64,000 nucleotides of DNA from an uncultured Prevotella sp. (GTDB taxonomy: Bacteria > Bacteroidota > Bacteroidia > Bacteroidales > Bacteroidaceae). Location of the stretch: the NCBI GenBank assembly GCA_946999045.1, contig CAMQBR010000008.1, positions 3,228-67,227 on the forward strand, written 5' to 3'. Of this stretch, positions 8,136-18,349 are shown piece by piece. The notes below the pieces were generated by a model. The model did no database searches and was not told the DNA's origin. It saw nothing but the letters and a program-made list of their open reading frames with translations. A program made the position numbers and the translations under genes. Position 1 is the first letter of the stretch. Each line of letters opens with the position of its first letter.

Positions 8136-8912
8136 ATGAAAAAGATTTGTGAAGACCTCTTTGTTCATTCAACCGAACAGCTGAGCAGCCGACACTGGCT
8201 TATTTCTTTACGCTCAACACATCCACTATTCCAGATTAATCCTGGACAGTTTGTTCAAATCAAGGTAGAACATTCCCCCGAAACATTTCTCCGTCGTCCT
8301 ATTTCAATTAACATGGTTGACTATCAGCACAATGAGATAACCCTCCTTGTAGCTGCCGTAGGTGCAGGCACTCGTACTATTTGTCAACTGCAAAAGGGCG
8401 ATACGCTCAATTGTCTTTATCCTTTGGGCAATGGATTTACTATGCCCTGTCGTCCAGAGCAGCGTTTTTTGTTGATTGGAGGAGGTGTTGGAACAGCTCC
8501 TTTACTTTATTTTGGCAAACAAATAGCAGAGATGGGAGCACGTCCTACTTTCCTTTTAGGTACACGAACTGCCAGTGAGATATTGCAAAAAGATAAGTTT
8601 GAGGAGTATGGCGATTTGTACATCACTACTGAAGACGGTTCGGAGGGCGAACAAGGATTTGTAACTAATCACTCTATCCTCAATCAACAAAAGTTTGATT
8701 ATATTTGCACCTGTGGTCCTAAGCCTATGATGATGTCGGTAGCTCGATTTGCCAAAGCAAACCACATAGAATGTGAGGTGTCATTAGAGAACGATATGGC
8801 ATGTGGATTGGGAGCCTGTTTATGTTGTGTAGAAGATACAACCGAGGGTAATATTTGTGTGTGTAAAGAGGGTCCTGTGTTAAATATTCGGAAGTTATTA
8901 TGGCAGTTATAA
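8136..8912 (+). CDS. pyrK: Dihydroorotate dehydrogenase electron-transfer subunit
   Basis: 258 residues. FAD-binding beta-barrel with RRPISI at 53-58, an NAD-binding half with [13 protein letters not shown] at 111-123, and a C-terminal [2Fe-2S] cluster motif with Cys223, Cys228, Cys231 and Cys243. It passes electrons from dihydroorotate oxidation in PyrD to NAD+, in the class 1B pyrimidine pathway. Overlaps pyrD by 13 bp, so the two are translationally coupled. A consensus promoter and a foldable leader lie upstream. All functional residues are present. Confidence 0.95.
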   Translation: MKKICEDLFVHSTEQLSSRHWLISLRSTHPLFQINPGQFVQIKVEHSPETFLRRPISINMVDYQHNEITLLVAAVGAGTRTICQLQKGDTLNCLYPLGNGFTMPCRPEQRFLLIGGGVGTAPLLYFGKQIAEMGARPTFLLGTRTASEILQKDKFEEYGDLYITTEDGSEGEQGFVTNHSILNQQKFDYICTCGPKPMMMSVARFAKANHIECEVSLENDMACGLGACLCCVEDTTEGNICVCKEGPVLNIRKLLWQL

Positions 8913-9805
8913 ATGTAAAAATAAATGACATTGAATTTAAGAACCCAGTACTTACTGCTTCTGGTACATTTGGGTATGGCTTAGAGTTTGCCGATTTAGT
9001 TCCATTAAGTGGTATCGGTGGCATTATTGTGAAGGGTACAACCCTGCATCCACGACAAGGAAATCCTTATCCTCGAATGGTGGAAACGGCACATGGAATG
9101 CTTAATTGTGTTGGGTTGCAAAATAAGGGCGTAGATTATTTTTGTAATGAAATTTATCCTAAGATAAAGGATATCGATACCAACATGATAGTGAATGTGA
9201 GTGGAAATAATCCTGATGACTATGCTGAATGTGCTGCTCGTATTAATGAGTTGAAACGTATTTCGGCTATCGAACTCAATATCTCTTGTCCTAATGTCAA
9301 GGCTGGAGGTATGGCTTTTGGGGTAACTTGTGCTGGTGCAGCATCGGTGGTGAAATCGGTGAGAAAGGCTTATCACAAAACGCTCATTGTAAAGCTTTCG
9401 CCAAATGTTACCAATATTGCTGATATAGCATTGGCTTGTGAAGCAGAAGGTGCTGATAGTGTATCGCTCATCAATACGATCATGGGTATGGCTCTTGATA
9501 TAGAGAAACGCAAACCTTTGTTAAGTATCAATACTGGTGGACTTAGCGGCCCAGCAGTTAAGCCTATTGCATTGCGTATGGTGTGGCAAGTAGCTAAAGC
9601 GGTAAAGATACCTGTTATTGGATTAGGGGGCATCTCTACGGCAAAAGATGCTATTGAGTTTTTAATGGCAGGAGCAACAGCTATACAGATAGGTACTGCC
9701 AATTTTATTGACCCCATGGCAACCATTCATGTGCGTGATGGCATAAACGAGTGGTTGGATGCGCATGGATGCAAGAGTGTGCAAGAGATTATTGGGGTAG
9801 TGTAA
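8900..9805 (+). CDS. pyrD: Dihydroorotate dehydrogenase, catalytic subunit (class 1B)
   Basis: 301 residues with the TIM-barrel FMN-binding fold. Visible signatures are [13 protein letters not shown] at the N-terminus, [13 protein letters not shown] with the catalytic Cys expected in class 1B, the [12 protein letters not shown] segment, and the phosphate-binding VIGLGGIS and [10 protein letters not shown] motifs. Oxidises dihydroorotate to orotate in UMP synthesis, using PyrK and NAD+ as acceptor rather than quinone; cytosolic. Encoded directly after pyrK with overlap. Confidence 0.95.
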   Translation: MAVINVKINDIEFKNPVLTASGTFGYGLEFADLVPLSGIGGIIVKGTTLHPRQGNPYPRMVETAHGMLNCVGLQNKGVDYFCNEIYPKIKDIDTNMIVNVSGNNPDDYAECAARINELKRISAIELNISCPNVKAGGMAFGVTCAGAASVVKSVRKAYHKTLIVKLSPNVTNIADIALACEAEGADSVSLINTIMGMALDIEKRKPLLSINTGGLSGPAVKPIALRMVWQVAKAVKIPVIGLGGISTAKDAIEFLMAGATAIQIGTANFIDPMATIHVRDGINEWLDAHGCKSVQEIIGVV

Positions 9806-9904
9806 GCCCTGTCCTCCCCAGTAGAGGGAAATTTACACTATTTGCTGAGATGGGATAGAATACTTTTTGTATGTAGAAAAATCTAAAAAAGAGAAGTAAA
9901 TAAA

Positions 9905-10012
9905 GATTGGTTCTATAAATTACCCTTATATATTATGAGTAATTTTTACGAAATGTGTTTGGGGTATCTTTTGGATTCTTTTTAGGCTGGTTCTATAAAT
10001 CACCTTACAAAT
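9905..10012 (+). repeat. Truncated MITE copies: two left ends 80 bp apart
   Basis: Left termini at 9909 (GGTTCTATAAATTACCC) and 9989 (GGTTCTATAAATCACC) in the same orientation, without a convincing right end. Remnant of nested or deleted elements in the gap between pyrD and the M48 gene. Confidence 0.65.
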
Positions 10013-10051
10013 GTATTTATAAATAGATAATTATCATAAAAAAAAATATTA

Positions 10052-10969
10052 ATGAAATCAATAAAAACGATTGTGTTGGCACTTGTTACCATGTTGTTGG
10101 TATCATGTGGCGTAACACGTACAGTACCACTGACGGGTCGTCAACAAAATTTGATAGTATCTGATGAACAGGTGCTGAGTTTGAGTAATCAAGAATATCG
10201 CAAGTTTATGTCTACAGCAGTTGTATCGTCTAACGCTGCCAACACGGCTATGGTAAAACGTGTTGGTAGGCGGTTGGCAGATGCCGTAGAAGCATATTTC
10301 CGATTCAACGGACTCAGTGAGGAACTCAACCATTATAGTTGGGAGTTTAACTTGGTTGCCAGTAATCAAGTAAACGCCTTTTGCATGCCAGGTGGAAAGA
10401 TTGTAGTGTACGAAGGATTGCTACCTTATACTCAAAACGAAGATGCTCTTGCTGTAGTGCTGGGACATGAGATAGCGCATGCAGTAGCTCGCCATAGTGC
10501 CGAACAGATGAGTAAACAAATAAAGGATAATTTAGGTGTGCAGATTCTCGGAGGGGCCTTAGGTGCTTTAGGTGTTAACTCATCTGTTACACAAATAGCC
10601 AAGATAGTAGCTCAACAAGGTTTACAGTTTAGTAACCTTAAATATTCTCGTGATCATGAGAGTGAGGCGGATAAGATGGGAATAATCTTTGCTGCTATGG
10701 CAGGATATGATCCTCGTGAAGCTATTCCGTTTTGGCAGCGTATGTCTGCAGGTAAGGCAGAAAAGAGTGATTTTTTTAGTTCGCACCCTTCAGACCGCAA
10801 GCGTATAGTAGCGTTGCAACGTGAAATGCCAATGGCGATGGCTTATTATAAAGGTAAAGCTACACCTACATCAAAGAAACCTTTTTCTCATCGAAGGCAT
10901 TTATCTAGTGAAAAACAACAGAATGGGCAATCTGTGTCGTTGAGTGATTTGTATAAGAGTGTAAAGTAG
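10052..10969 (+). CDS. M48-family zinc metalloprotease lipoprotein
   Basis: 305 residues with a lipoprotein signal (LVSC, Cys19). The M48 catalytic motif HEIAH is at 139-143, followed by the third-ligand motif DHESEADKMG near 210. The arrangement resembles the periplasmic proteases LoiP and BepA of E. coli, which act in outer-membrane quality control, without the BepA TPR domain. The C-terminus after about residue 265 is Lys/Ser rich and looks disordered. Stand-alone gene with MITE remnants on both sides. The sequence after its stop (10975-11065) is unusually C-rich and can partly pair CTCTCCCA with TGGGAGAG. Confidence 0.9.
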   Translation: MKSIKTIVLALVTMLLVSCGVTRTVPLTGRQQNLIVSDEQVLSLSNQEYRKFMSTAVVSSNAANTAMVKRVGRRLADAVEAYFRFNGLSEELNHYSWEFNLVASNQVNAFCMPGGKIVVYEGLLPYTQNEDALAVVLGHEIAHAVARHSAEQMSKQIKDNLGVQILGGALGALGVNSSVTQIAKIVAQQGLQFSNLKYSRDHESEADKMGIIFAAMAGYDPREAIPFWQRMSAGKAEKSDFFSSHPSDRKRIVALQREMPMAMAYYKGKATPTSKKPFSHRRHLSSEKQQNGQSVSLSDLYKSVK

Positions 10970-11219
10970 AGAAAAGCCTCTCCCAACCCTTTAGCCTCTC
11001 ACCACCGCCCCCACCACACGTGGGTAAGAGTAGTTAACTTATCTGCTGCGGTGGGAGAGCATATATTTTTTGTAGGCGGCTATGAAGAGCACACTTTCTT
11101 GTTCTATTTTAAGTCTAAATCTTACGTAAATAAAGAAAAATGAGAACAAGGACGATACCATTTTTTGTCGTCATTTTATAATCTTCTTTCTATAAAATAG
11201 TTAAGAAAAAAAAGTATAA

Positions 11220-11342
11220 GGTTGGTTCTATAAATTAGCCTTGTTAGATTTTGTGCTTATTTTTGAACAAAAAACAAAAGATAACAAAATGTATTTTATA
11301 AAATTTATTCACTGTATACGGTGGTAATTTATAGAATCAGCC
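11220..11342 (-). repeat. MITE-like element, short subtype
   Basis: Begins GGTTGGTTCTATAAATTAGCC and ends with GGTGGTAATTTATAGAATC, giving near-perfect terminal inverted repeats in a 123-bp element; flanks are ATAA and TTAA, an imperfect match. Lies in the gap before the chelatase operon, upstream of its predicted promoter. Confidence 0.75.
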
Positions 11343-11402
11343 TTAAAATAAAGATTGTGGTTGAAACCACTTATTACAAATAAAAAATCACAAAAAGTAG
11401 GT

Positions 11403-11434
11403 ATTGTGAGTTATTGGTAATAGTACTACTTTTG
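11403..11434 (+). promoter_or_regulatory. Predicted promoter of the tetrapyrrole/haemoprotein locus
   Basis: ATTG ending at 11406, a 20-base spacer and TACTTTTG at 11427-11434 fit the -33/-7 pattern. The leader to the ATG at 11533 would be about 95 nt. No Fur box was confidently seen. Confidence 0.5.
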
Positions 11435-11532
11435 TAATTCGAATAAAAACTATCGATAATATGATGTTTTTTTTACCGTTTAGTTTATCGTTTTGTAATT
11501 ATTTTTAAGTATTAATACAAGATAACAAAAAA

Positions 11533-12432
11533 ATGAATATTTTACGAAAGAAACTTTTTGTGTTAACGCTTTTGTTAGCAACAGTTGGAGGCATACAAGC
11601 TAAAAATGCTTTGGTAGTAATAGCACATGGTTCACCCATGCCATCATGGCGTAAGCCTGTTCTTGATATGGAGAATATAGTACGTCAAAAGTTAGCATCA
11701 CATCCAGTAAAAGGTATTGACTATATGCGTGTAGCACTCATGGAGTATACCGAGCCATCGGTAGCAACAGTGGTAAAAGATTGTGTTGCACAGGGTGCTG
11801 ATACCATTTTTGCTTTGCCACTGTTTATAGCACCTTCAAGTCATACAGAAGAAGATTTACCTAATATTCTTGGTATGAAATATAATAAATATGTACGTGC
11901 CGACTTAGCAGAAGAGAAGACAGAATTGCTCCATACTAATATCTCTATCGTCTTAGGGCCTACCTTCTATTATTCCTATGTTTTGGAGAAAGCCATGATG
12001 CAACGTATCAAAGAAATGTCGAAAGATGAGGCTAACGAAGCTGTTATCTTCTTGGCTCATGGCGATCCTGAGCGTATAGGCTTTTGGAATATGATGCTTG
12101 GCCATGTGCAAAAGTACACCAAAGCTAACAGCAAGATAACCTATACCGATGCTAAGCAAATAGAAATGGGACATGACTTTGCCAATGAACTGTTACCTAT
12201 GTTGCAGAAAGCCGCTAAAAGTAAAAAGCGTATTTTGGTACAGGGAATCTACCTTACATCTGATGTAAAGCGTATGGCAGACAGGCATCAAATGACAGAG
12301 AAGCAAGCCAAGCTAACTAAGAAAGGTGTAGAGATAGTATATAGCGACAAAGGTATTTTACCAGCATCGTCTGACTTAATAGCTGATTGGATTATTGAGG
12401 AAACATCAGATTGGATAAAGAATAAACAATAA
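11533..12432 (+). CDS. Periplasmic CbiK/CbiX-type chelatase (IhtB-like)
   Basis: 299 residues with a cleavable signal peptide (cleavage after about IQA, residue 23). Two class II chelatase repeats are visible: VVIAHGS (His32) with the PLFIAPSSH motif (His104), and FLAHGDP (His176). Cytosolic relatives insert cobalt into sirohydrochlorin, but exported versions such as Porphyromonas gingivalis IhtB and the Desulfovibrio periplasmic CbiK bind haem and are thought to serve tetrapyrrole or iron handling. It is the first gene of a locus with a SusC/SusD pair, M16 protease and ChaN-like protein, so removing or carrying metal from imported tetrapyrrole is more likely than cobalamin synthesis. No cob/cbi genes are present. 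Confidence 0.8.
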   Translation: MNILRKKLFVLTLLLATVGGIQAKNALVVIAHGSPMPSWRKPVLDMENIVRQKLASHPVKGIDYMRVALMEYTEPSVATVVKDCVAQGADTIFALPLFIAPSSHTEEDLPNILGMKYNKYVRADLAEEKTELLHTNISIVLGPTFYYSYVLEKAMMQRIKEMSKDEANEAVIFLAHGDPERIGFWNMMLGHVQKYTKANSKITYTDAKQIEMGHDFANELLPMLQKAAKSKKRILVQGIYLTSDVKRMADRHQMTEKQAKLTKKGVEIVYSDKGILPASSDLIADWIIEETSDWIKNKQ

Positions 12433-12447
12433 AATAAATAGGTAGTC

Positions 12448-15400
12448 ATGAGTGGTATTAGGCAAAGACGTAATACTAAGAATATACGCCAACAACAAAT
12501 GAGCACTAATCAACCAATGGTTAGTACAACTTTCCGCTATTTTATACTTATTTCGTTTTTATTAATAGTTAGCTCGTTATCAGCAGCAGTAGTACAAGAT
12601 AGTAAAATCGTTGGTTATGTAACCAATGAACAAAACGAACCTCTAATAGGTGTAACGGTAAAAGTAGAAGGCACCAAGAGTGCTGCCATTACCAATGTAG
12701 ATGGTAGATTTGTGCTCAGTGTTCCGCAACGCTCATTGGCTATCTTAATATTCTCTTATGTGGGATATACCACCCAAAAAGTAAAATGTAAAAACCACTC
12801 GCATCTTAACGTACAGATGAGTGAAGATGTAAATCGTATAGGCGAAGTTGTTATTCGTGCTAAAAGCAATATTAATGCCATTGACCTACGAGCCAAGTCG
12901 GGTGTAGTAGCTAATGTGGATGTACAACAACTAAAAGACAAGCCCATGATAGATATGGGATTGGCTTTGCAAGGCATGGTTCCAGGACTGATGGTAGCCA
13001 ATGCAGGTGAACTAGGAGTAGCTCCTAAGATACGTATTCGTGGTAACTCATCATTCCGTAAAGGCAACATTACCAACGAACCATTGTATGTTTTAGACGG
13101 ACAAATCATCTCTGCAGAAACCTTTTACAATCTTCCTCCGCAAGATATTGCTAGCATAAAGGTATTGAAAAATGCTTCGGCTTGTGCACTGTATGGTGTA
13201 AAAGCCGCTAATGGTGTGTTGGAAATAGCCTCTCAACGAGGCTATTGTGGCAAGCCAACCATATCTTATAGTAATAATATTGGTATAACAGGTCGTGGTA
13301 AACGCGGAGTAGAGATGATGGATACAGAAGAAAAGTTAGAGTTTGAACGACAACTTCAAAATCCAGCTACACCAGGTTATCATTACAGTGCCGACTATTA
13401 TAATAGATATGAAGCTACTAATCCTAACAAGCAGAAGCTCATTGAAGAAGGTAAAGCCTATCTGCAAAAATTAAGGAGCATTCATACCGATTGGTTTAAA
13501 GAGCTTATTCGTCCTAATATATATCAACGTCATAGCTTGAGTTTGAAAGGAGGTAACGAAGCTACCACCTACTATATATCTGCCAATTATGCTCATCAAG
13601 GTGGACGAATTAAAGGAAATGATAAGCATAGATATAATATAAGGTTAAGTCTTGACCAACGAATAGGCAAGATAGGTTATATGATGCTAGGTGTAAATGG
13701 CGGATATGCTAAGACCAATACACCCACAGGAACCTCTTTCGACCCAACTTCTTTGGTATATAATCTTAATCCATACGAAACAAGGGATAGCAAACTCTAT
13801 TCTTATCCTAATAGAACTTTCAAAGATTTGTTGTATCAATACAAGCAAGATAGTACTGATAAAGATGCAGGGGCATCACTTAATTTTACCCTAACTCCTC
13901 TTGCAGGATTAACCATTGCTTACATTGCTGGTATTGATATGAGCTTTTCGGCTAATCATAGTTTTACTCCAGCCTCATCATATTCAGAACAACATTGTGG
14001 TGAAGCGGTATTAAGAAGAGGTATTTATAGTCGTTCTCACAATATGACAACAAATGTTTCAAGCAATTTCCGTGCAACTTATAATCGTCAGTTTAATGAG
14101 GTACACGACCTTACCCTTAGTGCTAATACCGATTATTATTATTACGATAGTGATGGAGTAGGTATTGTTGGTTATGGTGTTGGCAATGTAGATGCGCCAT
14201 CTGCTATCAATCATTCGCTTCATGGTTCACGTCAGCCACAAGTAAGTAACCCAAGAGACAGAAATGCTCAATTAGGCATTGGGTTTGTAGCTGGTTATAG
14301 CTATTGCGATACATACGACCTGTATGCTACTTATAAGGCAGATGCTTCATCTATCTTGCCCAAAGCAAAGCGTTGGAATTCTGCTTGGGCAGCAGGAATT
14401 GGTTGGACTCCTACCAATTATGCGTGGCTAAAGAACAATAAAGCACTTACGGCACTTAACTTAAAAGCATCGTATGGCGTTACAGCCAACCTCAATGGGG
14501 TATCGGTTTCGCAAACGGTAGGTACTTTTTCTTTTAATAACGGGGGAGGATACGAGGAGACGCGTCCACTTAATTTGATAATGCTTTATAACAAAGATTT
14601 GCGACCAGAACAAAACAAATCTACCGATTTTGGATTTTCTTTAGGATTGTTTAAGAGATTCAACTTAGACGTTAACTTCTACGATAGACTTACAGACGAG
14701 GCTTTGTTGGATGTACCTATTGCCTCAAGCACAGGTTTTACTATGCTCAAACGTAATGTAGGTGTGTTGGATAATCGTGGATGTGAAGTAAGTTTAAGTG
14801 CTCGCATCATAGATACTTACGATTGTCAATTTAGTTTATCAGGCAACATTAGTTATAATGAGAATAAAGTTATAGATCTTTATGACGGCAATCGATTGTA
14901 CATGAATGAAGAAGATATTCTGCCAACCTACGAAGTAGGTAAATCTTATGATATGCTTTATGGTCTCCATTCATTGGGTATCAATCCGCTAACTGGCTAT
15001 CCTGTTTATCTTACACCAAATGGAAAAGAGAAACAAGCAGCCGAACGATTAAGCAAAGCCGACTTTACTTCTCTTGGTCATTTTACTCCTCCGTACAATG
15101 GAAGTTTTAATGTAGACTTCCAATATAAAGCATTTGATTTTAGTATGTCGTTCTATTATACACTTGGTGGTATTCGTCCTTTCGATTATCAGTACGTCCG
15201 TAGTAGCGACGACAGTAACAAAAATGCCATACAAGGTTTAGTAAAAAACATGTGGTTAAAGATAGGTGATGAATATAAAATCTATCCTACACCTTTCTAT
15301 TCCAATGCAGTGGCATACGAAAATAATGCACTTTATCCCACGTCTCGTACCATAGGTAAAAGCGATATGCTCAAGTTGTCTATGGTATCCTTGCGTTATC

Positions 15401-15576
15401 ACATCTCAGGAAACTTTCTTCAAAAGCATATACCTTTGATACATTTTGCTTCAGTAGCATTGCAAGGTAGCAATCTTTATACGTGGACATCGTATAAAGA
15501 GTCTGACCCAGAAAGCGGAAAACTATCAGGAACATTGCAACCTGTATTTACTTTTGCTATGAACTTAACATTTTAA
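12448..15576 (+). CDS. SusC/RagA-family TonB-dependent transporter
   Basis: Up to 1042 residues (ATG at 12499 is a likelier start, placing the signal segment closer to the N-terminus). An N-terminal carboxypeptidase-regulatory-like domain (about 53-130; IVGYVTNEQNEPLIGVTVKV) is followed by the plug with the SusC signature LYVLDGQII and ALYGVKAANGVL, then a beta barrel ending in Phe. It imports a large ligand across the outer membrane with the SusD-like protein as lid. Its partners here are a chelatase, protease and ChaN-like protein instead of glycan enzymes, which argues for a haem/protein or metal substrate. No STN domain, unlike the second SusC in this window. Confidence 0.92.
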   Translation: MSGIRQRRNTKNIRQQQMSTNQPMVSTTFRYFILISFLLIVSSLSAAVVQDSKIVGYVTNEQNEPLIGVTVKVEGTKSAAITNVDGRFVLSVPQRSLAILIFSYVGYTTQKVKCKNHSHLNVQMSEDVNRIGEVVIRAKSNINAIDLRAKSGVVANVDVQQLKDKPMIDMGLALQGMVPGLMVANAGELGVAPKIRIRGNSSFRKGNITNEPLYVLDGQIISAETFYNLPPQDIASIKVLKNASACALYGVKAANGVLEIASQRGYCGKPTISYSNNIGITGRGKRGVEMMDTEEKLEFERQLQNPATPGYHYSADYYNRYEATNPNKQKLIEEGKAYLQKLRSIHTDWFKELIRPNIYQRHSLSLKGGNEATTYYISANYAHQGGRIKGNDKHRYNIRLSLDQRIGKIGYMMLGVNGGYAKTNTPTGTSFDPTSLVYNLNPYETRDSKLYSYPNRTFKDLLYQYKQDSTDKDAGASLNFTLTPLAGLTIAYIAGIDMSFSANHSFTPASSYSEQHCGEAVLRRGIYSRSHNMTTNVSSNFRATYNRQFNEVHDLTLSANTDYYYYDSDGVGIVGYGVGNVDAPSAINHSLHGSRQPQVSNPRDRNAQLGIGFVAGYSYCDTYDLYATYKADASSILPKAKRWNSAWAAGIGWTPTNYAWLKNNKALTALNLKASYGVTANLNGVSVSQTVGTFSFNNGGGYEETRPLNLIMLYNKDLRPEQNKSTDFGFSLGLFKRFNLDVNFYDRLTDEALLDVPIASSTGFTMLKRNVGVLDNRGCEVSLSARIIDTYDCQFSLSGNISYNENKVIDLYDGNRLYMNEEDILPTYEVGKSYDMLYGLHSLGINPLTGYPVYLTPNGKEKQAAERLSKADFTSLGHFTPPYNGSFNVDFQYKAFDFSMSFYYTLGGIRPFDYQYVRSSDDSNKNAIQGLVKNMWLKIGDEYKIYPTPFYSNAVAYENNALYPTSRTIGKSDMLKLSMVSLRYHISGNFLQKHIPLIHFASVALQGSNLYTWTSYKESDPESGKLSGTLQPVFTFAMNLTF

Positions 15577-15584
15577 ATAAGGTT

Positions 15585-16991
15585 ATGAAAAAGAAAATAT
15601 ATCAATATATATTCTTGTTAAGTTGGTTATTCATAGAAAGCACATCCTTTATTTCTTGTTCGTTGGATATACCACCAATGGATATGTTTTCTGATCCAGA
15701 TGCTATTAGTAATGTAACCAATGCACGCTCGTTTTTGGCATCAGCTTACATATCTTATCCAAATTATCAATTAGAGTTCTCTGTGTTGGGCAATGATTTT
15801 TGTCCTACATCCATCACATATAAAGATATTGCAAAAAACAATTTATACAACTGGCGTGAGAAAGAAATCAGAGAGCTCGCTCCTAATGTATGGCTTTCAT
15901 ACTATCATGTCATATCTCTTTGCGATGCGTTAGAAGAACGTTTGCCTATGGTGAAGGTTGAAAAAGAGAGTGAAAAGGATGATTTAGAAAACATTCGTCA
16001 TGAAGAAAAGGTACTGAAAGCCATGAGTTATTTGCAACTTCTCAAGCTGTTTGCACCAGCATACGATACTAATCCACAAGCACCAGGTATTGTACTTAAA
16101 AACTATTTAGGTATTGAGAACAAGCAACGAGCTTCTATGAGTGAGTGTGCTGTCTATATAGAGCATTTGTTGATAGATGCTATTTCTACTCCTTATCAAG
16201 CAAAAAGTAAAGCATGGTTATCGAAAGATGCAGCCACTTATCTACTTGCCGATTTATATCTCTACATGGGACAATACGATAAAGCCGCAAAATATGCGCA
16301 AAAATTACTTGATAAGATGCCCATTTTTACATCATCATACAAACAAACTTATAACGCATTGTGGACAGAAGTCAATGCTTCTGAGCGTATTTTTGCCTTT
16401 TATATCAATGCCCCAGTGTATGCACAAATAGAGAGTGATAAGACAGAAGGCGACTTCTTTGCGCTAAATCCAACATTAGTTTACAATCCAGATGATGAAC
16501 GCTTTGATGCTGCAATTTATCCTTTTACCATCAATCAGCATACACAACTATTGTTAGGTAAATATAATAAGGTAGAAAAAGACGGAAAGTTATCACCTTA
16601 TCTCAATGTGATGCGCCGTTCGGGAATCGTGTTTATTGCAGCTGAAGCATATGCTCGATTAAACCAAAAAGATAAAGCACTGGCATTATTAAATGATTAT
16701 CGCAAGTTAACTGGCAACAAAACATTGTCCAATCAATTATCAAATGATGTATTGATAGATTCTGTTTTAGCCGATAAGTACAAAGAGTTTGCAGGAGAAG
16801 GTACCAACTTCTTCGATCTTAAACGTACCCATCGACAACCGCTCTATAGGTTATCAGTAGGAGGAAAAAGTGTTTCATTTACCATTTCTGTCAATGATTA
16901 TCGTTGGACCTGGCCCATACCAAAATCAGAATACCGCTTCAATGAGCAGGTATCTCAAAACAAAGGTTGGTATATGGTGAAGAGAGATTAA
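15585..16991 (+). CDS. SusD/RagB-family surface lipoprotein
   Basis: 468 residues with a lipobox ending in SCS near residue 26. TPR-like helices (LKAMSYLQLLKLFAPAY and YLLADLYLYMGQYDKAAKYA) and the C-terminal segment with KYKEFAGEGTNFFDLKR and YRWTWPIPKSE are characteristic of SusD. It starts 8 bp after the SusC-like gene, so they form a transporter pair; SusD proteins cap the barrel and capture ligand. Slightly shorter than most glycan-binding SusDs. Ligand unknown, inferred from neighbours to be a protein or tetrapyrrole. Confidence 0.9.
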   Translation: MKKKIYQYIFLLSWLFIESTSFISCSLDIPPMDMFSDPDAISNVTNARSFLASAYISYPNYQLEFSVLGNDFCPTSITYKDIAKNNLYNWREKEIRELAPNVWLSYYHVISLCDALEERLPMVKVEKESEKDDLENIRHEEKVLKAMSYLQLLKLFAPAYDTNPQAPGIVLKNYLGIENKQRASMSECAVYIEHLLIDAISTPYQAKSKAWLSKDAATYLLADLYLYMGQYDKAAKYAQKLLDKMPIFTSSYKQTYNALWTEVNASERIFAFYINAPVYAQIESDKTEGDFFALNPTLVYNPDDERFDAAIYPFTINQHTQLLLGKYNKVEKDGKLSPYLNVMRRSGIVFIAAEAYARLNQKDKALALLNDYRKLTGNKTLSNQLSNDVLIDSVLADKYKEFAGEGTNFFDLKRTHRQPLYRLSVGGKSVSFTISVNDYRWTWPIPKSEYRFNEQVSQNKGWYMVKRD

Positions 16992-17094
16992 AGATAGCTT
17001 ATCAACTCAAACTAAAAAAAATGTATTAACTAAAAAAAAACTCAAAAATAGCTCATAAACTAAAGAACTCATAAACTAAAAAAATAAAATATCT

Positions 17095-18312
17095 ATGAAG
17101 TTAATAAAATTTGCATGGTTTGCACTTTTAGTTTTAGTGCTAACCGTAGGTTGTAAAGAAACCGAAGACGAAGTAATGGTCAATCAACTCTTGCTTAAAG
17201 TAGATGGTAAAGCAGAGATGTCAGAAGATGACAACGATGCCATTAACATTAAAGCAACCCTTGCTTTTGCACCTAAAGAGGATGTAATGGTTGAACTATC
17301 ACTGACGGGTAACGATGATAAAGTAGTAACAGTTGCTTCGTTGTCGTTGCAATTCAAAGCAGGTGAAAAAGAAAAGATTATCAAAGTAACCTCTAACAAA
17401 CAACGTTTAGTCTTGGGGCAACGTGTAATGACACTCAACATGGTTAAAACTTCTGATACCAATGTAAAGTTGGTTGCTCCAGAAACATTTACTATTAAGC
17501 AGTCAAGCGATATTCCAGCGTTAACCGAAGCTCAAAAAGAATTGCTCAAAGGTTATAAGCAAAACTTGGGAATAGACCTGTTACGCTTTATAGGAAAGAA
17601 AAAAGTTGAGGCTCAAGTAGTGTATAATAAGGATGATCAAGGTCAGTATTTCCAAAATAAAGCCGAAGATAAATTTACAGGTTATACTATCATTACTTTA
17701 AGTGAAAAAGCAACAAAAGATAAGCCTGTATTAAAGATGACAGAAAATGCCATGGGGCTTAATTCTTTTTTCTATAGCCTATTACGAAGAAAAACGGTAG
17801 AAGATAAAGAAACATTCTTAGAGCAACCTAATGGACAAGCTTGTGCTAAAGCAGTGAAGTTCGATAAAAAAACAGATACCTTTAGTACATCTTTAGATAG
17901 CATTGTGCTTAACACAAAGGACAACAGCGTTGGATTCTTGGGAAAAGCTAAAGATATGTATGAAGATCAAATTGTTGTCGTTCCGTTTAAGTACGAGTTC
18001 TCTGCATGGGATAGATTGCAGAAAATAGCAAAAGAAGGAAAGACTGCAATACAAATAAAACTTTCTTACGAAGATAGCCCTCGAATGATACAAATTACAG
18101 AAGATGTACTTACTGCAGGAGGATCTATTAGTCCATATCGTTGGCTCAATCATAGTACAATAGATAAAGACGGATATGGCAACGAACCTTCTGATTGGAT
18201 AAAGTCTCAAGGTAAGTTTGATGTAAAGAAAGGTATAATGACTTTCGATTTTCCATGGGACTTTGATGAAGCTAATGGATATACACAGATACATGTAAAG
18301 TACTATCTATAA
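17095..18312 (+). CDS. Unknown surface lipoprotein of the chelatase-SusCD-M16 locus
   Basis: 405 residues, lipoprotein (Cys20, then the acidic sequence KETEDE, which resembles the Bacteroidetes surface-export signal). Residues about 28-130 look like a Calx-beta/Ig-type beta sandwich (alternating strands, QFKAGEKEKIIKVTS). The remaining 270 residues are Lys-rich, aromatic-rich and of no family I can name with confidence; it may belong to DUF4929. Transcribed in the same direction as SusD after a 103-bp AT-rich gap containing repeated ATAAACTAAA words. Likely ligand-capture protein at the cell surface, by position only. Confidence 0.65.
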   Translation: MKLIKFAWFALLVLVLTVGCKETEDEVMVNQLLLKVDGKAEMSEDDNDAINIKATLAFAPKEDVMVELSLTGNDDKVVTVASLSLQFKAGEKEKIIKVTSNKQRLVLGQRVMTLNMVKTSDTNVKLVAPETFTIKQSSDIPALTEAQKELLKGYKQNLGIDLLRFIGKKKVEAQVVYNKDDQGQYFQNKAEDKFTGYTIITLSEKATKDKPVLKMTENAMGLNSFFYSLLRRKTVEDKETFLEQPNGQACAKAVKFDKKTDTFSTSLDSIVLNTKDNSVGFLGKAKDMYEDQIVVVPFKYEFSAWDRLQKIAKEGKTAIQIKLSYEDSPRMIQITEDVLTAGGSISPYRWLNHSTIDKDGYGNEPSDWIKSQGKFDVKKGIMTFDFPWDFDEANGYTQIHVKYYL

Positions 18313-18349
18313 TAAGTATGTGTACACCCAGCAATAAGAAACTATAATT

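Noticed and set aside
10975..11065. C-rich stretch with partial inverted repeat after the M48 gene
   Set aside because: The stem is short and interrupted with no T-run, so it is not called a terminator.
11533..12432. Cobalamin biosynthesis role for the CbiK-like protein
   Set aside because: The protein is exported and no other cob or cbi genes are in the window; context supports haem or iron handling.
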